Assembly (NCBI RefSeq): GCF_042646385.1 | Contig: NZ_JBHRTO010000001.1 | Coordinates: 1,674,001-1,738,000 of the forward strand | DNA: 64,000 bases | DNA from: Cypionkella sinensis | GTDB taxonomy: Bacteria; Pseudomonadota; Alphaproteobacteria; Rhodobacterales; Rhodobacteraceae | Direction of reading: 5' to 3' | In this document: positions 51,029-59,259 of the stretch, one piece after another | Position numbering within the stretch: position 1 is the first letter of the stretch | How the letters are laid out: each line of letters starts with the position of its first letter | Translations under genes and position numbers: made by a program | The notes under the pieces: generated by a model | Told to the model about the DNA's origin: nothing | The model's database searches: none | Seen by the model: only the letters and a program-made list of their open reading frames with translations

Positions 51029-51513
51029 TCCATCGGGCGCTTCATCCGCAGCAGCAAGCCGTCCTTGCGAATGAACTGGTGATACAGCGCCGCCAGCACA
51101 TGCCCCGCCACCAGCACGATGATCACCGGCTTGAACAACTCGTGCACTTCAGCGGCCTCAGCCACGCCACCATACCACGCCACCAACCCCGTGATCGGAG
51201 CCAGCAGCATCACCGCATAAAGCGCCCAATGGCCCCACTTGGCCGCATTCATCATCAGCGGCCTATCTGGCGGGGCCTCAGGCACGCCACGCGACGCCCG
51301 CAGGTTCAAGCGCCACAGGGCAAAGATCAGAACCGCGATACCGGCAATGATATGGGCCCAAACGGCCACCGTCATATCTGGCACCATATCGCGCCGCACC
51401 GCCCGCCAAGCGGTGCCCATCGCCTCACCAAAAATCAGTTGAAACAAGATCAGTACTGCGACCAGCCAATGCAGTGCGATTTGCGTTGCCGAATACCCTT
51501 TGCGCAGTGCCAT
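51025..51513 (-). CDS. Cytochrome b561-type membrane protein
   Basis: 162 residues, four transmembrane helices. Heme-ligand candidates are His in IALHWLVAVLILFQL, VAVWAHIIAGIAVLIFALWR, KWGHWALYAVMLLAPITGL and VAGHVLAALYHQFIRKDGLL, the typical b561 arrangement with two His pairs. Inner-membrane quinone or superoxide-linked electron transfer. AAAGGACA precedes ATG 51513. Confidence 0.9.
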   Translation of the reverse strand: MALRKGYSATQIALHWLVAVLILFQLIFGEAMGTAWRAVRRDMVPDMTVAVWAHIIAGIAVLIFALWRLNLRASRGVPEAPPDRPLMMNAAKWGHWALYAVMLLAPITGLVAWYGGVAEAAEVHELFKPVIIVLVAGHVLAALYHQFIRKDGLLLRMKRPMD

Positions 51514-51583
51514 GCGATGTCCTTTCAAACCTGTTCAAACCCGTCATCCCTGATACGCTGGCAGCATGGCAATCCGTCGCGGA

Positions 51584-51760
51584 TCAGGCAAGTTTTCTGG
51601 CAATCAGCCACGACACCGGCAGCGCCAAGACAAACCCAACCGCTGCCGCCAGCATGATCGGCTTCAGCGTGCCAAAGCCGGTGGTCAGAGCGATGATCAC
51701 GCCCACCCCCATCAGCGTGGTCGCCACCATCGAGAACAGCAACATCATCAGGCGCGTCAT
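51584..51760 (-). CDS. Small two-helix membrane protein
   Basis: 58 residues, MTRLMMLLFSMVATTLMGVG start, two hydrophobic helices with a short loop (GFGTLKPIM), ending VSWLIARKLA. AAGGAG 7 bases before ATG 51760 decides the start. From memory, this small protein is widespread in Rhodobacterales and often misnamed CTP synthetase in databases; it has no enzyme domain. Function unknown. Confidence 0.75.
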   Translation of the reverse strand: MTRLMMLLFSMVATTLMGVGVIIALTTGFGTLKPIMLAAAVGFVLALPVSWLIARKLA

Positions 51761-51830
51761 GATCAGACTCCTTGCCGGGTTTACCCCAACAGCCTGCGCG
51801 CAAATGCTTTGCCATGCCTTGATAAAGATC

Positions 51831-51859
51831 AAGCCGAGGCACTGGGGGTGCCTCGGCTT
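51831..51859. terminator. Terminator after the thu operon
   Basis: AAGCCGAGGCA/TGCCTCGGCTT, 11-bp stem, 7-base loop; ends 17 bases past the thuB stop (51877). Read on the minus strand it is followed by a TTGATC run rather than poly-T. Confidence 0.75.
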
Positions 51860-51876
51860 ACGGCAGACAAACCGGA

Positions 51877-52935
51877 TCAGACCTTTAGGCTGACCCCCGC
51901 CTTGCCCGCCGATTGCTCTGCACGGTCGAGCAGGCGCTGCAACGCCGCCCCCCGCGCAAAATCAGGATCGGCCACGCCCTCGCCACGAATGGCGGCAATA
52001 AAGCGCTGATAGATTGTCGCCAGCACGGGTGCCTCGACATCGTGCCACCGCGCCGCTTGCAGATCATCGCCAAGACAGGCGCGCAAGGAACTGGTGTTGT
52101 TCTCCCAGCAGACTTCCAGCCCGCCCTTGTCGCCGTAAATCCGCAACCGCAGATCGTTCAGATGGCCGCTCGCAAACCGCGTCGCAGCCACCGTGCCCAA
52201 AGCGCCGTTTTCCAGCACGATCTGCATCGTGGCAGAGTCATTGGCATCCAGCGGATATTCCCCAATCTGATCGCCCGGCGCCTTGTGGAAGGTCGCCAAA
52301 CGGCACGAGACTTCGACCGCCGATTGCCCGGCGATAAATGTCGCGAAATCAAGGATATGGATGCCGACATCCCCCAGCACGCCCTTTGATCCGTGCTTGG
52401 TGGAAAGCCGCCACAGCCATTGGCTTTCGCGGTCCCAATGGCCCCAAGCCGGTTGGGTCAGCCAGCTTTGCAGATAACTCGCCTCAAAATGCCGCACCGT
52501 TCCAATTGCGCCTTCACGCACCATTGCGGCGGCCTTTTGCAGCGCCGCGACGTTGCGATAGCTGAGGTTCACCATATTCACCACGCCCGCCGATGCCGCG
52601 GCTTCGGCCATCGCATCGGCCTGCGCCTCGGATGTAGCAAGGGGTTTTTCGCACAGCACATGCTTGCCTGCCGCCAGGAACGGCAGGGTGGTGGCGTAAT
52701 GCGCCGCATCCGGGGTTACGTTGGTGACAGCGTCAAACTCCCCCCAGGCAATCGCCTCGTCAATCGAAGCGAACCGGCCTGCGATGCCATGACGGTCGCA
52801 GAAATCCTGCAACTGCGCCGGGCGGGTGTCGATCCCGCCAACCACCGTCACCCCCTCAATTGCCTTGAAGCTGTCGGCATGGTTATTCGCCATGCCACCC
52901 GTGCCAAGGATCAGAACGCGAACCGGCGCCAACAT
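51877..52935 (-). CDS. thuB: Gfo/Idh/MocA oxidoreductase, ThuB-like
   Basis: 352 residues. N-terminal Rossmann fold VRVLILGTGGMANNHADSF, GxGGMA nucleotide motif; catalytic EKPLATSEAQADAM (the EKP motif of the family), then the C-terminal GFO domain with DVGIHILDFATFI (D..H). ThuB of Sinorhizobium meliloti acts with ThuA to produce or handle 3-ketotrehalose-type sugars. Here thuA and thuB overlap (TGATG; GTG at 52938 is an alternative start). Last gene of thuEFGKAB. The family is broad, so the gene order is what supports the symbol. Confidence 0.85.
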   Translation of the reverse strand: MLAPVRVLILGTGGMANNHADSFKAIEGVTVVGGIDTRPAQLQDFCDRHGIAGRFASIDEAIAWGEFDAVTNVTPDAAHYATTLPFLAAGKHVLCEKPLATSEAQADAMAEAAASAGVVNMVNLSYRNVAALQKAAAMVREGAIGTVRHFEASYLQSWLTQPAWGHWDRESQWLWRLSTKHGSKGVLGDVGIHILDFATFIAGQSAVEVSCRLATFHKAPGDQIGEYPLDANDSATMQIVLENGALGTVAATRFASGHLNDLRLRIYGDKGGLEVCWENNTSSLRACLGDDLQAARWHDVEAPVLATIYQRFIAAIRGEGVADPDFARGAALQRLLDRAEQSAGKAGVSLKV

Positions 52936-53720
52936 CACCGATACCCCGCCTCGCCATCATGGTGCAGGCGCGGCCCGCGCTCGACAATCGGCTCCAGCGC
53001 TTTATCGACCGGCGTGTTCGGCGCGTCATTCGGATCAGCAATGCGCTGGTTGGGGTTATACGCCCATTTCACCGCATTCGCGATCACCCGCTGCACATTG
53101 GCGTCGTGATAGGTCGGATAGGTCTCATGCCCCGGACGGAAGTAAAAGATATTCCCCGCCCCGCGCTTGTAAGTCAGGCCCGAGCGGAACACCTCGCCGC
53201 CAGCAAACCACGACACGAACACGGTTTCCAAGGGTTCCGGCACGCCAAACGGCTCGCCATACATTTCCTCGTTTTCCAACTCGAAATGGTCCGGCAGACC
53301 TGCGGCAATCGGATGCTGACGGCTTGTCACCCACAGCCGCTCACGCTCGCCCGCCTCGCGCCAGGTCAGATTGCACGGTGCCCCCATCAGCCGCTTGAAC
53401 GGCTTGGCGAAATGCGCCGAATGCAGGAAGATAATCCCCATCCCGCCCCAGACCGCATTGCAGACCCGCTCGACAATCGCGTCGTCCACATCGCCATGCG
53501 CCGCATGGCCCCACCAGATCAGCACATCGGTCTCGGCCAGCTTTTCTGCCGTCATGCCATGCTCGGCATCCTGCAAGGTCACGGTCGAGGCCGAGATTCC
53601 CGCTTCCTTGTTCAGCGCGGCGGCAATCGTGCCATGCATCGTCAACGGATAAATCCCTGACACAACTTTGTTTTTCTGTTCATGGACGTTTTCGCCCCAA
53701 ACGGTGACGCGGATGCTCAT
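52935..53720 (-). CDS. thuA: ThuA family protein (trehalose utilisation)
   Basis: 261 residues, ThuA domain, glutamine-amidotransferase-like fold. MSIRVTVWGENVHEQKNKVV start, DVLIWWGHAAHGDVDDAIVE, GGMGIIFLHSAHFAKPFKRL (conserved HSAHFSKPF), NVQRVIANAVKWAYNPN near the end. In S. meliloti ThuA is needed for trehalose and related disaccharide catabolism, in the 3-keto pathway. AAGGAG precedes ATG 53720. Coupled to thuB. Confidence 0.92.
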   Translation of the reverse strand: MSIRVTVWGENVHEQKNKVVSGIYPLTMHGTIAAALNKEAGISASTVTLQDAEHGMTAEKLAETDVLIWWGHAAHGDVDDAIVERVCNAVWGGMGIIFLHSAHFAKPFKRLMGAPCNLTWREAGERERLWVTSRQHPIAAGLPDHFELENEEMYGEPFGVPEPLETVFVSWFAGGEVFRSGLTYKRGAGNIFYFRPGHETYPTYHDANVQRVIANAVKWAYNPNQRIADPNDAPNTPVDKALEPIVERGPRLHHDGEAGYR

Positions 53721-53782
53721 GGCATGCTCCTTCTTTAAGCTGCCACGCCCAGACGCAGGCGTGGCCAATGGTTTTCAAATCA

Positions 53783-54784
53783 TCAGCGGATCGGCTTGCC
53801 GTTCTGATCAAAGCGGTGCAACTGGCCTGCCTTCGGCGACAACGACACCGTATCGCCCACCTTCATCGCCAGCTTACCCTCACGCCGCACGATCAAAGGC
53901 TCGTCGCTGCCCACTTCGACAAACAGATAATTGTCGCTGCCCAGATCCTCGGCATGTACGATCTGACCCGTCCAGATGCCGCCCTCGACCACGTCGATAT
54001 GCTCTGATCGGATTCCAAGCGTGGTGCAGCCATGATCGGCGGCGAATTTGCCGGTCATGAAATTCATCTTCGGGCTGCCGATAAAGCCCGCGACAAAGAT
54101 CGAATTGGGCCGTTCATACAATTCGGCAGGCGAGCCCACCTGCTCCAACCGGCCATCACGCAGCACGGCGATCCGGTCGGCCAAGGTCATCGCCTCAACC
54201 TGATCGTGCGTGACGTAAATCATCGTCACATCCGACATTGAATGGTGCAGCTTGGCAATCTCCAGCCGCGTCTGCACCCGCAAGGCGGCATCAAGGTTCG
54301 ACAAAGGTTCGTCAAACAGGAACACCCGCGGGTCGCGCACAATCGCGCGGCCAATGGCAACGCGCTGACGCTGACCGCCAGAAAGCTGCTTGGGCAGGCG
54401 GTCCAGCAGGTGATCAATCTGCAAAAGCTTTGCAGCCTCCAGCACGCGCTTTTTCATATCCTCGGGGCTGGCCTTCGCCAGTTTCATACCGAAGGCCATG
54501 TTGTCATAGACCGTCATATGCGGATAAAGCGCATAAGACTGGAACACCATCGCAATGCCGCGCTGGCTGGGCAGCACGTTGTTGACCCGCTCCGAGTCGA
54601 ACAACATATCGCCCGAGGAAATCTCCTCCAGCCCCGAAATCAGCCGCAACAAGGTGGATTTGCCGCAGCCCGACGGGCCGACAAACACCATGAACTCGCC
54701 CTTTTCGATCGTCAGGTCGATGCCCTTGATCACATCCACCGCGCCGTAGGACTTCTTCACATTCTTCAGTTCGATTTTTGCCAT
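53783..54784 (-). CDS. thuK: Sugar ABC transporter ATPase, ThuK/UgpC type
   Basis: 333 residues. Walker A VGPSGCGKSTLL, Q-loop VFQSYALYPHM, signature LSGGQRQRVAIGRAI, Walker B VFLFDEPLSNLDA, H-loop IYVTHDQVEAM; MalK-type regulatory C-terminal domain (TOBE) with GIRSEHIDVVEGG. Energises the disaccharide importer of this operon. Follows thuG by 4 bases; a 62-base gap separates it from thuA. Confidence 0.93.
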   Translation of the reverse strand: MAKIELKNVKKSYGAVDVIKGIDLTIEKGEFMVFVGPSGCGKSTLLRLISGLEEISSGDMLFDSERVNNVLPSQRGIAMVFQSYALYPHMTVYDNMAFGMKLAKASPEDMKKRVLEAAKLLQIDHLLDRLPKQLSGGQRQRVAIGRAIVRDPRVFLFDEPLSNLDAALRVQTRLEIAKLHHSMSDVTMIYVTHDQVEAMTLADRIAVLRDGRLEQVGSPAELYERPNSIFVAGFIGSPKMNFMTGKFAADHGCTTLGIRSEHIDVVEGGIWTGQIVHAEDLGSDNYLFVEVGSDEPLIVRREGKLAMKVGDTVSLSPKAGQLHRFDQNGKPIR

Positions 54785-54788
54785 TTTT

Positions 54789-55622
54789 TCAGCCCTTCAC
54801 GCCGCCTGCGGTCAGACCCGCGACGATTTTGCGTTGGAAGATAAGAACAAGGATGATCAGCGGGACCGTCACGATGACGGATGCGGCCATGATCGGCCCC
54901 CACGGAATTTCCTGCTGCGATGCGCCCGAAAGCAGTGCAATCGCCACCGGCACCGTGCGCGTGGATTCAGACGAGGTGAAGGTCAGCGCAAACAGGAATT
55001 CATTCCACGCCCCGATGAAAGCCAGCAGCCCCGTCGTCACCAAGGCAGGCCACAGCAGCGGCAAGAACACCTTGGTGATGATGATCCACGGCGTCGCACC
55101 ATCGACAATCGCGGCTTCCTCAATCTCGATCGGCAAATCCCGCATGAAGGTCGTCAGCACCCAGACCGTGAACGGCAGCGTGAAGATCGTGTAAGACAGG
55201 ATCAGCGCGAAGGGAGAGTTGAACAGACCCAGATAGGTGATCAACTCGAACAGCCCTGCCAGCACGGCGATCTGCGGAAACATCGACACCGCAAGGATTG
55301 TCATCAGCAACAGCCCCCGGCCCCGGAACCGCACCCGTGCCAGCGCATAAGAGGCCGTAACCGCCAGAAACAGCGCCAACACCACCGTCGTTGTCGCCAC
55401 GAACACCGAGTTCAGGATGTTGCGCGGGAAGGTCGCCCCGCCCAGCACGGTTTTGTAGTTGGCCCAGTCAAAGGCTTTCGGGAAGTAATTGGCTTCAAAC
55501 AGCGCCGTTCCTGTCGCAAAGGATGTCACAATCGCGTAGTAGAACGGGAAGATCGAGAAGATCACGATCACCACCACCAGCGCGTAGAACCCTACGTTTT
55601 TCAGCAGCTTGTTCGCGGTCAT
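54789..55622 (-). CDS. thuG: Sugar ABC transporter permease, ThuG type (MalG-like)
   Basis: 277 residues, six transmembrane helices. EAA loop is AAIVDGATPWIIITKVFLPLLWPAL. Starts MTANKLLKNVGFYALVVVIV. Its ATG overlaps the thuF stop by 4 bases. Forms the channel with ThuF. Confidence 0.93.
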   Translation of the reverse strand: MTANKLLKNVGFYALVVVIVIFSIFPFYYAIVTSFATGTALFEANYFPKAFDWANYKTVLGGATFPRNILNSVFVATTTVVLALFLAVTASYALARVRFRGRGLLLMTILAVSMFPQIAVLAGLFELITYLGLFNSPFALILSYTIFTLPFTVWVLTTFMRDLPIEIEEAAIVDGATPWIIITKVFLPLLWPALVTTGLLAFIGAWNEFLFALTFTSSESTRTVPVAIALLSGASQQEIPWGPIMAASVIVTVPLIILVLIFQRKIVAGLTAGGVKG

Positions 55623-56587
55623 TTGCCCCCCTCCCCGCTCAGGTCAACCTTGCCCAGCCAGATGTAGAGCGACACGAAAATCGCCAGAATGGCGAACAGC
55701 AGCGTCGACTGCGCCGAGCCATACGCAAACTTGTCGAACTCGATCAGGTTCTCGCGGCTGATCACCGACATGGTTTTCGTGGCCGCCGAATTGGGCGTCA
55801 AAACGTAGATCAGATCGAAAATCCGTAGCGCATCCAGCATGCGGAAGATCACCGCCACCATCAGCGCCGGACGGATCAGCGGCAGGGTGATCTTGAAGAA
55901 CACCTTCACCGGATTGATGCCGTCAATCTTCGCCGCCTCATAAATATCGCGCGGCACCATTTGCAGGCCCGCCAGACACAGCAGCGCCATGAACGGCGTG
56001 GTTTTCCAGATATCCACCATCAGCACCGCATACATCGCGGTGTCGGCATTCGCCGTCCAGGCGATCTTGCTGGAAATCAGCCCCAGGTTAAGCGCCATAT
56101 CATTCAGGATGCCGTATTGATCGTTCAGCATCCAGGCCCACATCTTTGCCGAAACAATCGTCGGGATCGCCCACGGGATCAGGATGGCTGCGCGCACAAA
56201 ACCGCGCCCTTTGAACTCTGCGTTCAGCACCAGCGCCACGATCAACCCCAGCGCGGTCTCGCAGATCACCGACACCAGCGAGAACCGCACCGTATTCCAC
56301 ACCGCGTTCCACCAGGCCGGGTCCACAAGCGTGCCCTTGTAGCGCACCGTCCCGGTCGAAAGCGTCTGCATCTTGAAATAATTGTCAAATCCGATGAACT
56401 TGCCGCCATAAAGATTGTTCAGCGACGTATCGGTGAACGAGAACCAGATCGTTCTCAGCAAGGGCCAGGCCGCTACGCAAAACAGCGCAATCAACATGGG
56501 CGCCAGAAACCATTTCGCGGCTCTGATGCGCTGCTGCTGCAGGCTCAGACCACTTTCCCGGCCTATGGCCGTCTTTGAAACTGTCAT
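55619..56587 (-). CDS. thuF: Sugar ABC transporter permease, ThuF type (MalF-like)
   Basis: 322 residues; long N-terminal cytosolic segment of about 30 residues, six helices, EAA loop EAAKIDGINPVKVFFKITLPLIRPAL. Channel subunit partner of ThuG. A strong hairpin at 56633 separates it from the binding-protein gene. Confidence 0.93.
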   Translation of the reverse strand: MTVSKTAIGRESGLSLQQQRIRAAKWFLAPMLIALFCVAAWPLLRTIWFSFTDTSLNNLYGGKFIGFDNYFKMQTLSTGTVRYKGTLVDPAWWNAVWNTVRFSLVSVICETALGLIVALVLNAEFKGRGFVRAAILIPWAIPTIVSAKMWAWMLNDQYGILNDMALNLGLISSKIAWTANADTAMYAVLMVDIWKTTPFMALLCLAGLQMVPRDIYEAAKIDGINPVKVFFKITLPLIRPALMVAVIFRMLDALRIFDLIYVLTPNSAATKTMSVISRENLIEFDKFAYGSAQSTLLFAILAIFVSLYIWLGKVDLSGEGGK

Positions 56588-56632
56588 GAATTTCCCCCCT
56601 CAAACCGACCCATCACAAGGGCCGCGTGTAAA

Positions 56633-56670
56633 ATGGGCGGCGGTTGGCGATTTGCTCAGCCGCCGCCCAT
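56633..56670 (-). promoter_or_regulatory. Intercistronic hairpin between thuE and thuF
   Basis: ATGGGCGGCGG and CCGCCGCCCAT form an 11-bp stem with a 16-base loop, 27 bases after the thuE stop. Like the malE-malF and similar sites, it probably lowers expression of the permeases relative to the binding protein by stabilising or terminating the upstream transcript. Confidence 0.7.
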
Positions 56671-56697
56671 CCTAAAGGCACACCCGTAACGGGAGGA

Positions 56698-57978
56698 TTA
56701 CCAGGCGTCGCCTTTCAGGTCGGTCAGATCAGCTTCCAACCCGGCAAGGTTATCGGCAGCCGAGCCATTGCCCGACAGCGTTTCATGCACAGCCGACCAG
56801 AATTTCGACGACACTTCGTTATACTTGCCCAAAGTCGGCGCCGACGGACGCGGCACAGCATTCAAGAACACGTTCTTCCACTGCGGGATGATCGGCTGCG
56901 CCGCCGCAATATCGGCATCGTCATACAGCGACACGATGGTCGGCAGCGCCGATTCCGAAATCGCACGCGCCTTCTGCGCCTCAGGGCCAGCCAGATACAG
57001 CGCCAGACTGATCGCCACATCCTGATGCTTGGAATACTTCGACACTGCCACATTCCAGCCGCCCAAAGTCGCAGCCGAGGTGTCGCCCTCTGCGCCAACC
57101 GGCAGCGTGGTCACGTCAAACAGCCCCTTGACCGCCGAGTCGTCGCCATTGCCCAGCGTGTAGGCATAGGGCCAGTTGCGCATGAAGGCCGCGTTGCCGG
57201 TCTGCCAGACGCCACGCGATTCTTCCTCGCCATAGGCCAACACACCCTGAGGCGAGATCGTGCCGACCCAGCCCTTCGCGGTCTCCAGCGCCTTCACGGC
57301 CTTTTCGTTGTTGATCGAGATGCTGCCATCAGCCTCAACGATCTGACCGCCGCCGAAGGATTTCACCCATTCCAGCGCATCGCAGGTCAGCCCTTCATAG
57401 GCGTTGCCCTGCCAGACATAGCCCCAGAAATCTGCCTTGCCTGCCGCGCGCTCACCTTCCTGAATCTTGGCCGCAGCCGCCGTCAGCTCGTCCCAGGTTT
57501 TCGGCACGGCCACGCCGTATTTCTCAAGCAGGTCCTTGCGGTAATACAGCGCCGGCGCATCGGTGAAGATCGGCAAGGCCACCAGTTTGCCCGCCACGGT
57601 CTGCGATTCAATGATCGACGGGAAATGCGTTGGCGCCAGATCTTTGGCTGCTTCGGTCAGATCCACAAAGTGATCCGCCAGTTGCGGTGCCCAGATCACA
57701 TCGGTCTGGTACAGGTCGATATCGGTCGCACCCGCTGCCAGCCACAGCCGATACTGGCCGAACTGATCCGAGGTCGATGCAGGCATCGGCACGATGGTGA
57801 CGGTGTTGCCGGTGGCTTCTTCCCACGGCTTGACCAGATTCTTGAAATTCTCAACCGCTTTGCCGACCGAGCCGGACACGTAAAAGATTTCTTCCGCCAT
57901 AACCGGCGTGCCGACAGCCGCCATCACAGCGATAGCCGCAGCAGACCGCATGATGCGGTTCTTCAATCCAAAGGTCAT
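56698..57978 (-). CDS. thuE: Sugar ABC transporter substrate-binding protein, ThuE type
   Basis: 426 residues. Sec signal MTFGLKNRIMRSAAAIAVMA then AAVGTPVMA, cleavage after VMA. Periplasmic extracellular solute-binding protein family 1 (MalE/ThuE group): FKNLVKPWEEATGNTVTIVP, IDLYQTDVIWAPQLADHF, and MRNWPYAYTLGN. Should bind trehalose, maltose, sucrose or palatinose-type sugars, by analogy. GGAGGAAAT precedes ATG 57978. First gene of the operon, preceded by the LacI-type operator. Confidence 0.92.
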   Translation of the reverse strand: MTFGLKNRIMRSAAAIAVMAAVGTPVMAEEIFYVSGSVGKAVENFKNLVKPWEEATGNTVTIVPMPASTSDQFGQYRLWLAAGATDIDLYQTDVIWAPQLADHFVDLTEAAKDLAPTHFPSIIESQTVAGKLVALPIFTDAPALYYRKDLLEKYGVAVPKTWDELTAAAAKIQEGERAAGKADFWGYVWQGNAYEGLTCDALEWVKSFGGGQIVEADGSISINNEKAVKALETAKGWVGTISPQGVLAYGEEESRGVWQTGNAAFMRNWPYAYTLGNGDDSAVKGLFDVTTLPVGAEGDTSAATLGGWNVAVSKYSKHQDVAISLALYLAGPEAQKARAISESALPTIVSLYDDADIAAAQPIIPQWKNVFLNAVPRPSAPTLGKYNEVSSKFWSAVHETLSGNGSAADNLAGLEADLTDLKGDAW

Positions 57979-58117
57979 GGATTTCCTCCCTATTGTTTGA
58001 TTGCGCCGGATCGGCGCTTCCCTGTCAAACGCCGCTTTTCCAACCGATCAAAGCTGGCCTCCCGAAGCGTTGGCCAAAGCCATAGCGGCAAATTGGCTAT
58101 TTCGTCAACGATTCTCG

Positions 58118-58136
58118 CCTCAAAGCGCTTTCAAAT
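58118..58136. promoter_or_regulatory. LacI-type operator upstream of thuE
   Basis: The core AAAGCGCTTT at 58122-58131 with flanks gives, on the minus strand, TTTGAAAGCGCTTTGAG, a match to the LacI/CcpA family consensus TGAAAGCGCTTTCA with one mismatch. It is about 140 bases upstream of thuE. ThuR of S. meliloti is a LacI-type repressor; no such gene is in this window. Confidence 0.6.
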
Positions 58137-58526
58137 TTTTGGATTGGAAAAGGTTCAGCCGTAACGGATTCATCGCACATTCTACAACTTGCCGTTGCTG
58201 CAATGCCGCATCCACCTGCGGCAATGCAGCGGGAACCCGCGCAAATATCCATCTAAGTATCTGCCGTTTTTATATATTCTAAACAGGCGGCCGTTTCCGA
58301 TCAACCAAATCCAACGCCTCAATCCACTGGCACCGATCAGGGGCAAAACCAAACCCATCGACTGAAAGCGATGTGAATTTTCTGAAACCTGGCAAAATCG
58401 TATCGTCATTCTGCGGTGCCCGCAGTTCAATCGTGCCGGGGCTTGCGAATGCGCTTGGGTTTGCATCCGCAAAGGCGCATGATGGCATCAGGCCAACCGG
58501 ATGGTCGCAGCGTCAAGGATGATCAG
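58137..58526. other. Region between the thu promoter and the small Lys-rich gene
   Basis: About 390 bases, lower in GC, with one doubtful minus-strand frame (58279-58488, 69 codons) that lacks a ribosome site but has host-like codon use (DGFGFAPDRCQWIEALDLVD). No terminator for it. I cannot support a gene; a decayed fragment is possible. Confidence 0.35.
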
Positions 58527-58655
58527 ATGGCCAAAGGCATGAGCAAACCCGGCAAGAACGTCAAAAAGCCCAAAAAGGAAAAGGCCAAGCCCAGCGTGGC
58601 GACGCCTAACACAAAGAACTCTGTGGTGATCAACACCAACGGCCCGAAAGACTGA
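58527..58655 (+). CDS. Small Lys-rich conserved protein
   Basis: 42 residues: MAKGMSKPGKNVKKPKKEKA then KPSVATPNTKNSVVINTNGPKD. Very basic, likely disordered. AAGGA is 7 bases before ATG 58527. From memory similar 40-50 residue Lys/Pro-rich proteins occur in many proteobacteria without known function. Too short for most gene callers. Confidence 0.6.
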   Translation: MAKGMSKPGKNVKKPKKEKAKPSVATPNTKNSVVINTNGPKD

Positions 58656-58782
58656 TCGCGCCAAGATCGCCCGCGTCACAAGCACCAAAACCGCCAAATT
58701 GGCGGCTGGATGTTGTGTCGGCACACAACATATGGCGTCACAGCAGGTTCGAGGCACAGGTCATTCCCATCTGGGAAAGCTG

Positions 58783-59259
58783 CTAAAGGTCGTGTTGCGG
58801 CACCTTGCCCGACGGGGCCAGATAGGGCCGCGTCACATCCCGCAGCGTCGCATCCAGCGCCTCAACGTCCAGCCCAATCGCGCCGTCACCTGCCAGAACC
58901 AGCGTCACCAGCCCGGTGCCATCCGCACCCGGCGTAAAGCTGATGTCCAGCAGCGACAGGATCATATCCTTGTCGCTGCGATCAATGCCCTGACTGCGCA
59001 CCGCCAGCACATCCTCGAACACCAGCAGGCTTTGCACGCGCTCATACTTGCGGCCAGCCTGCGCCGCCGCATCGCGGTCTTCCCAGCGGAAACGGTTCAG
59101 CATCAACGCAAACCGCCGCTTGTGCCGCACCAGCGACATCTCGGTGATCGGAAACACCGCGTCTTGTAGCAGGGCCGCGATCACCGCCAGCCCTTCGGCA
59201 TCCTGCGCGATCAGCCGCAGCGGTTGCTCGGCCCCGTCTTCAAAACGCGCGTCGCTCAT
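58783..59259 (-). CDS. DUF2948 family protein
   Basis: 158 residues, MSDARFEDGAEQPLRLIAQD start; VIAALLQDAVFPITEMSLVRHKRRFALMLNRFRWED is the family core. Unknown function, alphaproteobacterial. Follows murA with an ATGA overlap, its usual place. In related genomes hisD often comes next, but here it does not. Confidence 0.93.
   Translation of the reverse strand: MSDARFEDGAEQPLRLIAQDAEGLAVIAALLQDAVFPITEMSLVRHKRRFALMLNRFRWEDRDAAAQAGRKYERVQSLLVFEDVLAVRSQGIDRSDKDMILSLLDISFTPGADGTGLVTLVLAGDGAIGLDVEALDATLRDVTRPYLAPSGKVPQHDL

Noticed and set aside
58182..58488. Small frames upstream of the thu operon
   Set aside because: No ribosome site, overlapping alternative frames, no family; kept only as a comment.
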